Shown: positions 7,550 through 15,390 of the stretch, in pieces | Layout: every line of letters begins with the position of its first letter | Position numbering within the stretch: position 1 is the first letter of the stretch | DNA from: DASPWW01 sp963803425 | GTDB taxonomy: Bacteria; Actinomycetota; Thermoleophilia; Solirubrobacterales; 70-9 | NCBI GenBank assembly: GCA_963803425.1 | Contig: CAWDMA010000001.1 | Location: forward strand, 1,798,001-1,862,000 | DNA: 64,000 bases | Direction of reading: 5' to 3' | The notes under the pieces: generated by a model | Told to the model about the DNA's origin: nothing | Databases searched by the model: none | Seen by the model: only the letters and a program-made list of their open reading frames with translations | Made by a program: the position numbers and the translations under genes

Positions 7550-8017
7550 ATGGGGCGTTTCGACATCTCACCCGAGGTCGAGCAGGAGTACCGGGAGAGG
7601 TTCCGCGACGGGGTGCAGGAGAAGGTCGACGAGGACGTGCTCGCGGTAGGCCACTTCCGGCCTACGGGAGCGGGGACGAAGATGGGGATCAGCAAGCTGC
7701 AGGTCGGAGCGCTCGCGTACGGCGCCGCCCACGCGGCAGGCAGGAAGCGGGCCGGAGGGCTGCCGGGCCAGTTCCTGCTTGCTGTCACCCCGACGAAGCT
7801 GTACGCGTTCAAGTACAGGCAGAGGCGCAAGGGGATCGAGGTCAAGGATCAGGTCGGCGAGTGGGACCGCGCCGGGCTGAAGGCATCCGTCGACAGCAAG
7901 GCGACGACGAAGCGGCTCACCCTGGAGACCGCGGACGGCGACAAGATCGTGTGCGACGCCGAGGGCCTTGGCCACAACCCGTGGGCCGACGACGTGATCG
8001 GCGAGCTCGGTGCATAG
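7550..8017 (+). CDS. Conserved hypothetical protein, PH-like fold suspected
   Basis: 155 residues, soluble, with no signal peptide. The helical N-terminus (FDISPEVEQEYRERFRD) is followed by alternating short strands (FLLAVTPTKLYAFKYRQRR, then KRLTLETADGDKIVCDAEG), which is the pattern of bacterial PH-like domains that display a 'value when translated to a membrane' strand set. I do not recognise a named family. The ATG at 7550 follows GAGAGGGGAG. The GTG three bases earlier is possible. Its stop overlaps the start of the next, broken gene. Confidence 0.6.
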   Translation: MGRFDISPEVEQEYRERFRDGVQEKVDEDVLAVGHFRPTGAGTKMGISKLQVGALAYGAAHAAGRKRAGGLPGQFLLAVTPTKLYAFKYRQRRKGIEVKDQVGEWDRAGLKASVDSKATTKRLTLETADGDKIVCDAEGLGHNPWADDVIGELGA

Positions 8018-8438
8018 GCGGCCCTCCCCCGCCCTTGCCGTGGCCGTGCTGGCGCTGGTTGCCGCAGTCGCGGGGACCGCGGTCGCCTCGGGCCCCGAGG
8101 CGAGCACCGCGGAGCTGACGTAGAAGAAGGTGAAGCGGATCGCCGACCGCGAGATCAGGAAGAAGGTCCCGATCGACGTCACGAAGGGCAAAACGCTGCG
8201 GCCCACGAAGAGCCAGGATGCGGAGTTGGTCCTCGTCCAGCACGGGGGCTTCACGATCCGCGTCGTGTGGGGTGTTCGGCGAGACGGGGGATTCGGCCTC
8301 CAGGGTGCGCTCCAGATCCGCGGGCCGGGAGAGGGCAGGTACAAAGCGATCGCCACGGACTCCGCCGGGCAGGTGATCTCCCTGTTCGAGCCCGTGACCG
8401 GCGTGTTCCTGTCGCTCTCCGAGCTCAGCCCGGGATGA
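8010..8438 (+). pseudogene. Secreted hypothetical protein interrupted by one amber codon
   Basis: From the GTG at 8010 the frame reads a signal peptide (MHRRPSPALAVAVLALVAAVAG), then ASTAELT, a TAG at 8121-8123, and without any frame change KKVKRIADREIRKKVP and about 95 more residues to TGA at 8436. Related secreted proteins of this bacterial group have a KKxVKKIAxxEI stretch at this place, so the TAG most simply replaces an AAG lysine codon by one base change. The downstream part keeps codon structure, so the lesion is recent, a sequencing error, or read through. Function unknown. Confidence 0.6.
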
Positions 8439-8448
8439 TCCAAGCGCC

Positions 8449-8571
8449 GTGGACGCCACCGGCTGGGCGTGGAGCCGGACCGGCCCCGCCGTCGGCTTCA
8501 GCGTGTTCGCCGCGCTCAACTCCCCGCGGATCGGGGACTGCTTCGCCGCCGGCTCCCAGCTCCGCGGCTAG
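8449..8571 (+). pseudogene. Short coding remnant following the amber-interrupted gene
   Basis: A 40-codon frame (GTG at 8449, TAG at 8569) translates to VDATGWAWSRTGPAVGFSVFAALN and ends PRIGDCFAAGSQLRG. It lacks a ribosome site and its own N-terminal features, and it reads like the tail of a larger secreted protein. It may be a continuation of the same damaged locus in another frame. Confidence 0.3.
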
Positions 8572-8584
8572 CGGCGAACCCAGC

Positions 8585-11515
8585 TCAGGCCGCGACCGGC
8601 TCGCGCTTGGCGGCGCGGCGCGGCTTCGGCGCCGGCTCGGGCTCGAGCAGCTCGCTCAGGAACTGCCCGGTGTAGGAGTCCTTCACCTTCGCCACCTGCT
8701 CCGGGGTCCCCGCCGCGACCAGCTCCCCGCCCGCGTCGCCGCCCTCGGGGCCGAGGTCGATCAGGTGGTCGGCTGACTTGATCACGTCGAGGTTGTGCTC
8801 GATCACGACCACGGTGTTGCCCGCGTCGACGAGCCGCCCAAGCACCTCTAGCAGCCGCTGCACGTCCGCGAAGTGCAAGCCGGTCGTGGGCTCGTCGAGG
8901 ATGTACATCGTGTCGCCCGTCGCGACCCGCGACAGCTCGGTGGCGAGCTTGATTCGCTGCGCCTCCCCGCCCGACAGGGTCGTCGCCGGCTGCCCCAGCC
9001 GGATGTAGTCGAGCCCCACGTCGTGCAGCGTCCGCAGGCGCCGGCTGATCTTCGGGATGTGAGCGAAGAACTCGCACGCCTCCTCGACCGACATGTCGAG
9101 CACGTCGGCGATCGTCTTTCCCTTGAACCGGATCTCGAGCGTCTCCCGGTTGTAGCGCCGGCCCTCGCACTGCTCGCAGGGCACGTACACGTCGGGGAGG
9201 AAGTGCATCTCGATCTTGATCTGGCCGTCGCCCTTGCACACCTCGCAGCGGCCCCCCTTCACGTTGAAGCTGAACCGCCCCGGTGCGTACCCGCGGGCCC
9301 GCGCCTCGCGGGTCTGCGAGTACAGCTTCCGGATGTGGTCGAAGACGCCGGTGTAGGTCGCCGGGTTGGAGCGCGGCGTGCGGCCGATCGGTGACTGGTC
9401 GATGTTGACCACCTTGTCGATCTGGCGCAGCCCGTCGATCCCCTTGTGCACTCCAGGCCGAAGCCGCGCCCTGTGGAGGCGGTTGGCGAGCGCCCGGTAC
9501 AGGATCTCGTTCACGAGCGTCGACTTGCCCGACCCGGAGACGCCGGTCACGCAGGTGAGGGTCCGCAGCGGGAACGCGACGTCGATCGACTTCAGGTTGT
9601 GCTGACCGGCGCCCTTGACGACGAGCTCGCCGCGCGGGATCCGGCGGCGCTCGGGGAGCGGGATCGCCAGCCGCCCGCTCAGGTAGCGCCCGGTCAGCGA
9701 CGCGGCGACGCGGGTGATCTGGGCCGGGGTCCCCTCCGCGACGACCTCCCCCCCGTGCTCGCCCGCCCCGGGGCCGAGGTCGACGACGTGCTCCGCCGCC
9801 CGGATCGTGCCCTCATCGTGCTCCACGACGATCACGGTGTTGCCGAGGTCGCGGAGCCGCTCCAGCGTCATGATCAGCTTCCGGTTGTCGCGCTGGTGCA
9901 GCCCGATCGAGGGTTCGTCCAGGATGTAGAGCACGCCGACCAGGCTCGACCCGATCTGGGTCGCCAGCCGGATCCGCTGCGCCTCGCCGCCCGACAGGGT
10001 CGCCGCGGCGCGCTCCAGCGACAGGTAACCGATCCCGACGGAGTCGAGGAAACGGAGCCGCTCTGCGATCTCGCGGACGATCAGGCGCGCGATCGCCCGC
10101 TCGGTGTCGGTCAGCTCCAGCGCCTCGATCCACTCCAGCGCCGCGTGCGCCGAGAACCGCGTGTACTCGTAGATCGACAGCCCGCCGACCGCGACCGCGA
10201 GGCTCTCCGGCCGCAGCCGGGCGCCGTTGCACGCGGGGCACGGCCGCAGCGACATCATCCGCTCGATCCGCTCCCGGGTGTGCTCCGACTCGGTGTTCCG
10301 GTAGCGACGCTCGAGCTCGCCGAGGATGCCGCCGAACCGGACCGTGTACTGGCGGCGGCGCCCGTAGCGGTTGCGATAGCTGACCTGGTGGCGCTCGTCG
10401 CCGGTCCCCTCGAGGATCACGTCGCGGTCGCGCCTGGGGAGCTCCTGCCACGGCTTCTCCAGGTCGATCCCGCGGCTGGCGGCGACCGCCTCGAACAGGC
10501 GCTGGTGGTAGCGCGACGCGGAGCTCGCGAACGACTGCAGCGCTCCCTCGGCGATCGACAGCGTCGGATCGGGGACGATCAGCTCCGGGTCGACGACGCG
10601 CTGGAACCCGAGCCCGTGACACCGCTCGCAGGCGCCGTGCGGCGAGTTGAAGGAGAAGATCCGCGGCTCCAGCTCCGGGATCGAGGTCCCGCACTTCAAG
10701 CAGGCAAATTGCTCGGAGAACACGAGCTTTCCGTCGGGGCTGTCCACGGGCTCGACCTCGACCAGACCCTCGGCCATGCTGGTAGCCGCCTCGACCGAGT
10801 CGGCGAGCCGCTTCCGGAGGTCGGGCTTCATCACCAACCGGTCGATCACGATCGAGATGTCGTGCTTGTACATCTTGTCGAGCTCGATCTCCTCGTCGAG
10901 CCGGCGGAGCTCGCCGTCGACCACCGCCCGCGCGTAGCCCTGGCCGCGAATTCCCTCGAGGAGCTTTCCGTACTCGCCCTTGCGCCCGCGCACGACGGGC
11001 GCCATCACCATGAACCGCGTCCCCTCGTCGAGCGTCATCACGTTGTCGACGATCTGCTCCACGGACTGCCCTGTGATCGGCTCGCCGCACACGTGGCAGT
11101 GCGGCTTCCCGATCCGCGCCCACAGCAGACGCAGATAGTCGTAGATCTCGGTGACCGTGCCGACCGTGGAGCGCGGGTTGCGCGAGGTGGTCTTCTGATC
11201 GATCGAGATCGCCGGCGACAGCCCCTCGATCGAGTCGACGTCGGGCTTCTCCATCTGGCCGAGGAACTGGCGCGCGTATGCGGACAGTGACTCGACGTAG
11301 CGGCGCTGCCCCTCGGCGTAGATCGTGTCGAACGCGAGGCTCGACTTCCCGGACCCGGACAGCCCGGTGATCACGATCAGCGCCTCCCGGGGCAGCGTCA
11401 CGTCGACGCCCTTCAGGTTGTGCGACCGGGCGCCGCTCACCTGGATCTTGCTAGCCGCTGCGATGCGGGCAAGTGTACGGTCGGCCCCAGAGGGCTCCGG
11501 GCCGCGTTTCCGCAA
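8585..11515 (-). CDS. uvrA: Excinuclease ABC subunit A
   Basis: About 976 residues, the DNA-damage sensor of nucleotide excision repair. It has two ABC ATPase modules. The first has Walker A GLSGSGKSS and LSGGEAQRIRLATQIG...ILDEPSIGLH; the second has GVSGSGKSTL and LSGGEAQRIKLATEL...ILDEPTTGLH. Zinc-finger cysteines are visible as CHVCG, CLKCG/CERCHG and CEVCKG/CEQCEG. The usual start (just before IQVSGARSHNLKG) has no ATG. I take TTG at 11515, which has GGAG about 10 nt upstream. GTG at 11542 or GTG at 11440 are alternatives. The divergent VOC gene begins 15 nt away. Confidence 0.95.
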   Translation of the reverse strand: MRKRGPEPSGADRTLARIAAASKIQVSGARSHNLKGVDVTLPREALIVITGLSGSGKSSLAFDTIYAEGQRRYVESLSAYARQFLGQMEKPDVDSIEGLSPAISIDQKTTSRNPRSTVGTVTEIYDYLRLLWARIGKPHCHVCGEPITGQSVEQIVDNVMTLDEGTRFMVMAPVVRGRKGEYGKLLEGIRGQGYARAVVDGELRRLDEEIELDKMYKHDISIVIDRLVMKPDLRKRLADSVEAATSMAEGLVEVEPVDSPDGKLVFSEQFACLKCGTSIPELEPRIFSFNSPHGACERCHGLGFQRVVDPELIVPDPTLSIAEGALQSFASSASRYHQRLFEAVAASRGIDLEKPWQELPRRDRDVILEGTGDERHQVSYRNRYGRRRQYTVRFGGILGELERRYRNTESEHTRERIERMMSLRPCPACNGARLRPESLAVAVGGLSIYEYTRFSAHAALEWIEALELTDTERAIARLIVREIAERLRFLDSVGIGYLSLERAAATLSGGEAQRIRLATQIGSSLVGVLYILDEPSIGLHQRDNRKLIMTLERLRDLGNTVIVVEHDEGTIRAAEHVVDLGPGAGEHGGEVVAEGTPAQITRVAASLTGRYLSGRLAIPLPERRRIPRGELVVKGAGQHNLKSIDVAFPLRTLTCVTGVSGSGKSTLVNEILYRALANRLHRARLRPGVHKGIDGLRQIDKVVNIDQSPIGRTPRSNPATYTGVFDHIRKLYSQTREARARGYAPGRFSFNVKGGRCEVCKGDGQIKIEMHFLPDVYVPCEQCEGRRYNRETLEIRFKGKTIADVLDMSVEEACEFFAHIPKISRRLRTLHDVGLDYIRLGQPATTLSGGEAQRIKLATELSRVATGDTMYILDEPTTGLHFADVQRLLEVLGRLVDAGNTVVVIEHNLDVIKSADHLIDLGPEGGDAGGELVAAGTPEQVAKVKDSYTGQFLSELLEPEPAPKPRRAAKREPVAA

Positions 11516-11529
11516 GTTAGGCTCGCTCC

Positions 11530-11979
11530 ATGTGGGATCCACCCCCGGTCAGCGCGATCTCCGAGCTCGTCCTCGAGGTGTCGGACCTTGACCGGGCCCG
11601 GGCGTTCTACCGCGACGTGATCGGGCTCGAGGAGACGCTGTACGGCGAAGGTCGAGACGACCGCTGCTGGTACCTGATCGGCGACTCCGCCCGGCTCGGG
11701 CTGTGGACGCCGCAGGTGGGGCTGGCCGGGGGGCGGGGCGGCGTCCACGTCCACTTCGCGCTGCAGGTGCCGCGCGAGGCGCTGGACGGGATCCTCGATC
11801 GTCTGCGCAAGCGCGGCGCCGAGGTCGAGGGCCCGATCCAGCTCGGCGGAGACCGGGCGATCTACCTCACCGACCCTGACGGGAACGTGGTCGAGCTGTG
11901 GACCCAGCCGATGTCGGAGTACGCGGCGGGCGCTCGCGGCGGGGGCCGGCCGGGGACGTTCTCCCAGCCGGACGCCTGA
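11530..11979 (+). CDS. VOC superfamily (glyoxalase/bleomycin-resistance-type) protein
   Basis: 149 residues with the two paired beta-alpha-beta-beta-beta modules of the family: AISELVLEVSDLDRARAFYRDVIGLEE, then GVHVHFALQVPREAL and the terminal YLTDPDGNVVELWTQP. Candidate metal ligands are the His residues in VHVHF and the Glu in VVELW. Family members isomerise, open rings, or bind drugs, and nothing here narrows it down. It lies divergent to uvrA and may share its regulatory gap of only 14 nt. Confidence 0.8.
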   Translation: MWDPPPVSAISELVLEVSDLDRARAFYRDVIGLEETLYGEGRDDRCWYLIGDSARLGLWTPQVGLAGGRGGVHVHFALQVPREALDGILDRLRKRGAEVEGPIQLGGDRAIYLTDPDGNVVELWTQPMSEYAAGARGGGRPGTFSQPDA

Positions 11980-11985
11980 CGCGTC

Positions 11986-12504
11986 CTACTTCGCGACCCG
12001 GGAGTACACGTCGTCGAGCAGCGCGTCGGCGCTGTCGAGCTGGAAGTTGGCGGCCAGGTGCTGCTCGACCTCGGCGCGAGGCTTGCCGTCGAGCGCCATC
12101 TTCATCGCCACAAGCCGCGCGCCGGCCTCGTCGGGCTCGGCGGGGGGGGCCTTGAGCTGCTCGATCAGATCCTCGGTCGAGCGGCGCTCCGCCACCGGCG
12201 GCGGTGTGGCGGGCTCGGGGGGCGGCGGTGTGGCGGGCTCGGGGGGCGGCGGCTCGCCGTCCGGCCGCTCCGACCCGGCGACCGCGTCGCGGAGCTGGCC
12301 CGCCTCGGCGACCAGCCGTTCGACCGCGTCCTGCGCGCGCCGGATCCGCTCCTCCGCCGCGGCCTCGGCGGCGGCGCGGATCCGCTCCGCCTCCCGCTCG
12401 GCCGCGACGACGATCTCCTTCGCGCGCGCCTCCGCGGCGTCGATTGCCTCCTCGACCTGGCGCGCCGCCTGCGCGGCGAGCGATTTTGCCTCCTCGCGCG
12501 ACAT
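11986..12504 (-). CDS. Coiled-coil protein with proline-rich linker
   Basis: 172 residues. The N-terminal 90 are a long Ala/Glu/Arg helix (SREEAKSLAAQAARQVEEA, then AAEAAAEERIRRAQDAVERL) predicted to be coiled coil, in the style of DivIVA or ATP-synthase b-type stalks. Next comes a Pro/Glu/Ala/Thr linker made of a repeated PPPPEPAT unit, then a C-terminal helical module (KMALDGKPRAEVEQHLAANFQLD, ending LLDDVYSRVAK). The last module looks like a small conserved domain, perhaps a partner-binding one. It faces the membrane-protein gene across a 31-nt gap. Function unknown. Confidence 0.6.
   Translation of the reverse strand: MSREEAKSLAAQAARQVEEAIDAAEARAKEIVVAAEREAERIRAAAEAAAEERIRRAQDAVERLVAEAGQLRDAVAGSERPDGEPPPPEPATPPPPEPATPPPVAERRSTEDLIEQLKAPPAEPDEAGARLVAMKMALDGKPRAEVEQHLAANFQLDSADALLDDVYSRVAK
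12197..12253 (+). repeat. 24-bp tandem repeat inside the coiled-coil gene
   Basis: Two exact 24-bp units (12197-12220 and 12221-12244) and the first 9 bases of a third. The repeat keeps the reading frame and encodes the repeated PPPPEPAT linker on the minus strand, so its copy number can change linker length without breaking the gene. Confidence 0.85.
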
Positions 12505-12535
12505 CGTCGCGACAGCGTAGCCGCGATAATGCCCC

Positions 12536-13342
12536 ATGGGAGCAGCCGGAATAGTCGTCGTCACCGACTTCTGGAACGACCAGATCCTGGATGCGGGCCG
12601 CGAGGGGGTCTTCCTCGTCCTGCTGGGCTTCCTGCTGTCGTTCCTTTTCATCCGCACGAGCGCCCGCCTGATGCGGAGCCCGAAGGTGCCGTGGTGGCCT
12701 GGGAGCGTGTCGACAGGCGACGTCCACGTCCACCACCTCGTGTTCGGGATCGTGCTGATGCTCGCGATGCCGACGCTTGCATACGGGATCGCCGACCAGA
12801 GCCCGTGGTGGGAGCTGACCGCGTTCGTGTTCGGGATCGGCGCCGGGCTCACGTTCGACGAGTTCGCGCTGTGGCTGCACCTCGACGACGTCTACTGGTC
12901 CGAGGAGGGGCGCTCCTCGATCGACGCGGTCGCGATCGCCGCTGTGTTCATCGCGCTCGCCTTCCTCGGCTCGGTGCCCTTCGAGGTCGACTCGGGGGAC
13001 GCGGGGTTGTTCTGGGGCTCGGTGGGGCTGCTGCTCGTCTCGCTCGCCACCACCGCGGTCTGCTTCCTGAAGGGGAAGCTGTGGCACGGCCTCTTCGGCC
13101 TGTTCTGGTACCCGATCTCGCTGTGGGGGGCATCGCGCCTGGCGAAGCCCCGCTCGCCCTGGGCGAAGCGCGGGTACGGCATCCGGCGCCCGCACAAGCA
13201 GCGCCGCGCCGAGGACCGCTACCGGGACCGGCGCACCGACCGATTCCTCGAGTGGCTCAGGGACCTGTTCGGCGGCAAGCCGACCGAGGTGATCGAAGCG
13301 ACCCGGCAGCGCGCGAAGGCGACGACTCGGACGGACCGCTAG
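12536..13342 (+). CDS. Integral membrane protein of unknown function
   Basis: 268 residues with about six hydrophobic segments (GVFLVLLGFLLSFLFI, HHLVFGIVLMLAMPTLAYG, FVFGIGAGLTFDEFALWL, AVAIAAVFIALAFLGSV, GLFWGSVGLLLVSLATTAV, GLFGLFWYPISLWG) and a basic cytoplasmic tail (HKQRRAEDRYRDRRTDR). Histidines and acidic residues cluster in GDVHVHHLVFG and FDEFALWLHLDDVYW, which suggests a metal or proton site within the membrane. I do not recognise the family. The start at 12536 is 31 nt from the divergent coiled-coil gene. Confidence 0.65.
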   Translation: MGAAGIVVVTDFWNDQILDAGREGVFLVLLGFLLSFLFIRTSARLMRSPKVPWWPGSVSTGDVHVHHLVFGIVLMLAMPTLAYGIADQSPWWELTAFVFGIGAGLTFDEFALWLHLDDVYWSEEGRSSIDAVAIAAVFIALAFLGSVPFEVDSGDAGLFWGSVGLLLVSLATTAVCFLKGKLWHGLFGLFWYPISLWGASRLAKPRSPWAKRGYGIRRPHKQRRAEDRYRDRRTDRFLEWLRDLFGGKPTEVIEATRQRAKATTRTDR

Positions 13343-13366
13343 GCGCGCAGCGCGGCCGGGCCGCGC

Positions 13367-15367
13367 CTAGCTCGCCTGCATCGCCTCCAGGTCGCGACGG
13401 AGCTCCTTGAGCTCGTCGCGGATCCGGGCCGCCTCCTCGAACCGGAGCTCTTCGGCGGCCGCCAGCATCTCCTCCTCGAGCTCGACGATCACCTTCTCGA
13501 GGTCGGCCGGGGTGCGGATCTCGTCGTCGCGCTGGGCGCGCTTGCGGCGCGCCGGCGCCGCGCGCGACTCCATCGCCAGGAAGTCAGTCAGGTCGGAGAT
13601 CCCCTTGCGGACGGTCTCCGGCGTGATCCCGTGCTCGCGGTTGTAGGCAAGCTGGATCTCGCGGCGACGGTCGGTCTCGTGCAGCGCGGCACGCATCGCC
13701 TCGGTCTCCCGGTCGGCGTACATCACCACCTTCCCCTTCACGTTCCGTGCCGCCCGCCCGATCGTCTGGATCAGGCTGGTCTCGCCGCGCAGGAAGCCCT
13801 CCTTGTCGGCGTCGAGTATCACCACGAGCGACACCTCGGGGAGGTCGAGACCCTCGCGCAGGAGATTCACCCCGACCAGCACGTCGTACTCGCCGAGCCG
13901 CAGGTCGCGGACGATCTGAATCCGCTCCAGGGTGTCGATCTCCGAGTGCAGGTAGCGGACCCGGAACCCGTGCTCGAGCAGGTACGCGGTCAGGTCCTCG
14001 GCCATCTTCTTGGTCAGGGTCGTGACCAACACCCGCTCCCCCGCCTCGGCGCGGACGCGCGTCTCGTTCATCACGTCGTCGATCTGGTTGCGCGTCTCGC
14101 GCACGTCGACGTCGGGGTCGACGATCCCGGTCGGCCGCACGATCTGCTCCACGATCCGCTTCGACTCCGCGCGCTCCCACGGCCCCGGCGTCGCCGACAC
14201 GGTCACCATCTGCCCGATCCGCGACAGAAACTCCTCGAACTTGAGCGGTCGGTTGTCGATCGCGGAGGGGAGCCGGAACCCGTGGTCGACCAGCGTCCGC
14301 TTTCGCGAGTGGTCGCCCTCGTACATCCCGCCGAGCTGCGGGATCGTCTGGTGCGACTCGTCCACGAACACGACGAAGTCGTCCGGGAAGTAGTCGATCA
14401 GCGTGTGTGGCGGGCTGCCCTCGGCGCGATCGTCGAAGATCCGCGAGTAGTTCTCGATCCCGGGGCAGAACCCGAGCTCCTTCAGCATCTCGAGGTCGTA
14501 CTCGGTCCGCTGGCGGAGCCGGTGCGCCTCGAGCTGCTTGCCCTGCTGCTCGAACCACCACGTGCGCTCGTTCAGCTCGTGGCGGATCTCCGCCACTCCG
14601 CGCTCGATCGTCTCCTCCTTCGTCACGTAGTGGGTCGCCGGCCACACCGAGACGTGGTCGATCTCGTCCAGCACCTCGCCGGTGAGCGGGTCGAAGTGCT
14701 GGATCGACTCGATCTCGTCGCCGAACAGCGAGATCCGGTACGCGGTCTCGGCGTAGGCGGGGAAGATCTCCAGAACCTCGCCCTTGACCCGGAACTTGCC
14801 CCGGCTGAGGTTCGTGTCGTTGCGGCCGTACTGCATCGTGATCAGCTTCCGGAACACCCCGTCCCGGTCGATCCACTCGCCGACCTTGAACAGCTGCATC
14901 TGCTCGTTGTAGAGCTGCGGCGAGCCGATCCCGTAGATGCACGACACCGAGGCGACGATGATCACGTCGCGGCGCGCGAACAGCGCCGCGGTTGCCGCGT
15001 GGCGGAGGCGGTCGATCTCGTCGTTGATCGACGAGTCCTTCTCGATGTACAGATCCTGGGCCGGGACGTAGGCCTCCGGCTGGTAGTAGTCGTAGTAGCT
15101 GACGAAGTACTCGACCGCGTTCTCCGGAAAGAACTCGCGGAACTCGTTGCAGAGCTGGGCGGCCAGCGTCTTGTTGTGCGCGATCACGAGCGCCGGCCGC
15201 TGCACCCGCTCGATCGTCGCCGCCATCGTGAACGTCTTCCCGGTCCCGGTCGCGCCGAGCAGCGTCATGAAGCGCTCATCGGTGCCGAGCCCCTCGGCGA
15301 GCCCGTCGATCGCCCCCGGCTGGTCGGCGGTCGGCGTGTAGGCGGGGTTGAGCTCGAACGCGGGCAC
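13367..15367 (-). CDS. uvrB: Excinuclease ABC subunit B
   Basis: A 666-residue helicase-like damage verifier, in full-length agreement with UvrB. Walker A is LLGATGTGKTFTMA. The beta-hairpin region is EYFVSYYDYYQPEAYVP. The DEAD-like motif is VVFVDESHQ, motif V is VGVNLLREGLDLPEVSLV and motif VI is QTIGRAARN. The C-terminal UVR motif (EEEMLAAAEELRFEEAARIR) binds UvrC. It shares strand and neighbourhood with uvrA 1.9 kb away but not an operon, since two plus-strand genes lie between. Confidence 0.97.
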   Translation of the reverse strand: MPAFELNPAYTPTADQPGAIDGLAEGLGTDERFMTLLGATGTGKTFTMAATIERVQRPALVIAHNKTLAAQLCNEFREFFPENAVEYFVSYYDYYQPEAYVPAQDLYIEKDSSINDEIDRLRHAATAALFARRDVIIVASVSCIYGIGSPQLYNEQMQLFKVGEWIDRDGVFRKLITMQYGRNDTNLSRGKFRVKGEVLEIFPAYAETAYRISLFGDEIESIQHFDPLTGEVLDEIDHVSVWPATHYVTKEETIERGVAEIRHELNERTWWFEQQGKQLEAHRLRQRTEYDLEMLKELGFCPGIENYSRIFDDRAEGSPPHTLIDYFPDDFVVFVDESHQTIPQLGGMYEGDHSRKRTLVDHGFRLPSAIDNRPLKFEEFLSRIGQMVTVSATPGPWERAESKRIVEQIVRPTGIVDPDVDVRETRNQIDDVMNETRVRAEAGERVLVTTLTKKMAEDLTAYLLEHGFRVRYLHSEIDTLERIQIVRDLRLGEYDVLVGVNLLREGLDLPEVSLVVILDADKEGFLRGETSLIQTIGRAARNVKGKVVMYADRETEAMRAALHETDRRREIQLAYNREHGITPETVRKGISDLTDFLAMESRAAPARRKRAQRDDEIRTPADLEKVIVELEEEMLAAAEELRFEEAARIRDELKELRRDLEAMQAS

Positions 15368-15390
15368 GCGTCCACCTTAGCGACGGGGTC

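Noticed and set aside
8119..8125. Recoding of TAG as an amino acid (e.g. pyrrolysine)
   Set aside because: TAG is used as a normal stop by many genes here (e.g. panB, uvrB-neighbour genes, ppdK), and no pyl gene is seen, so a point mutation or error is simpler.
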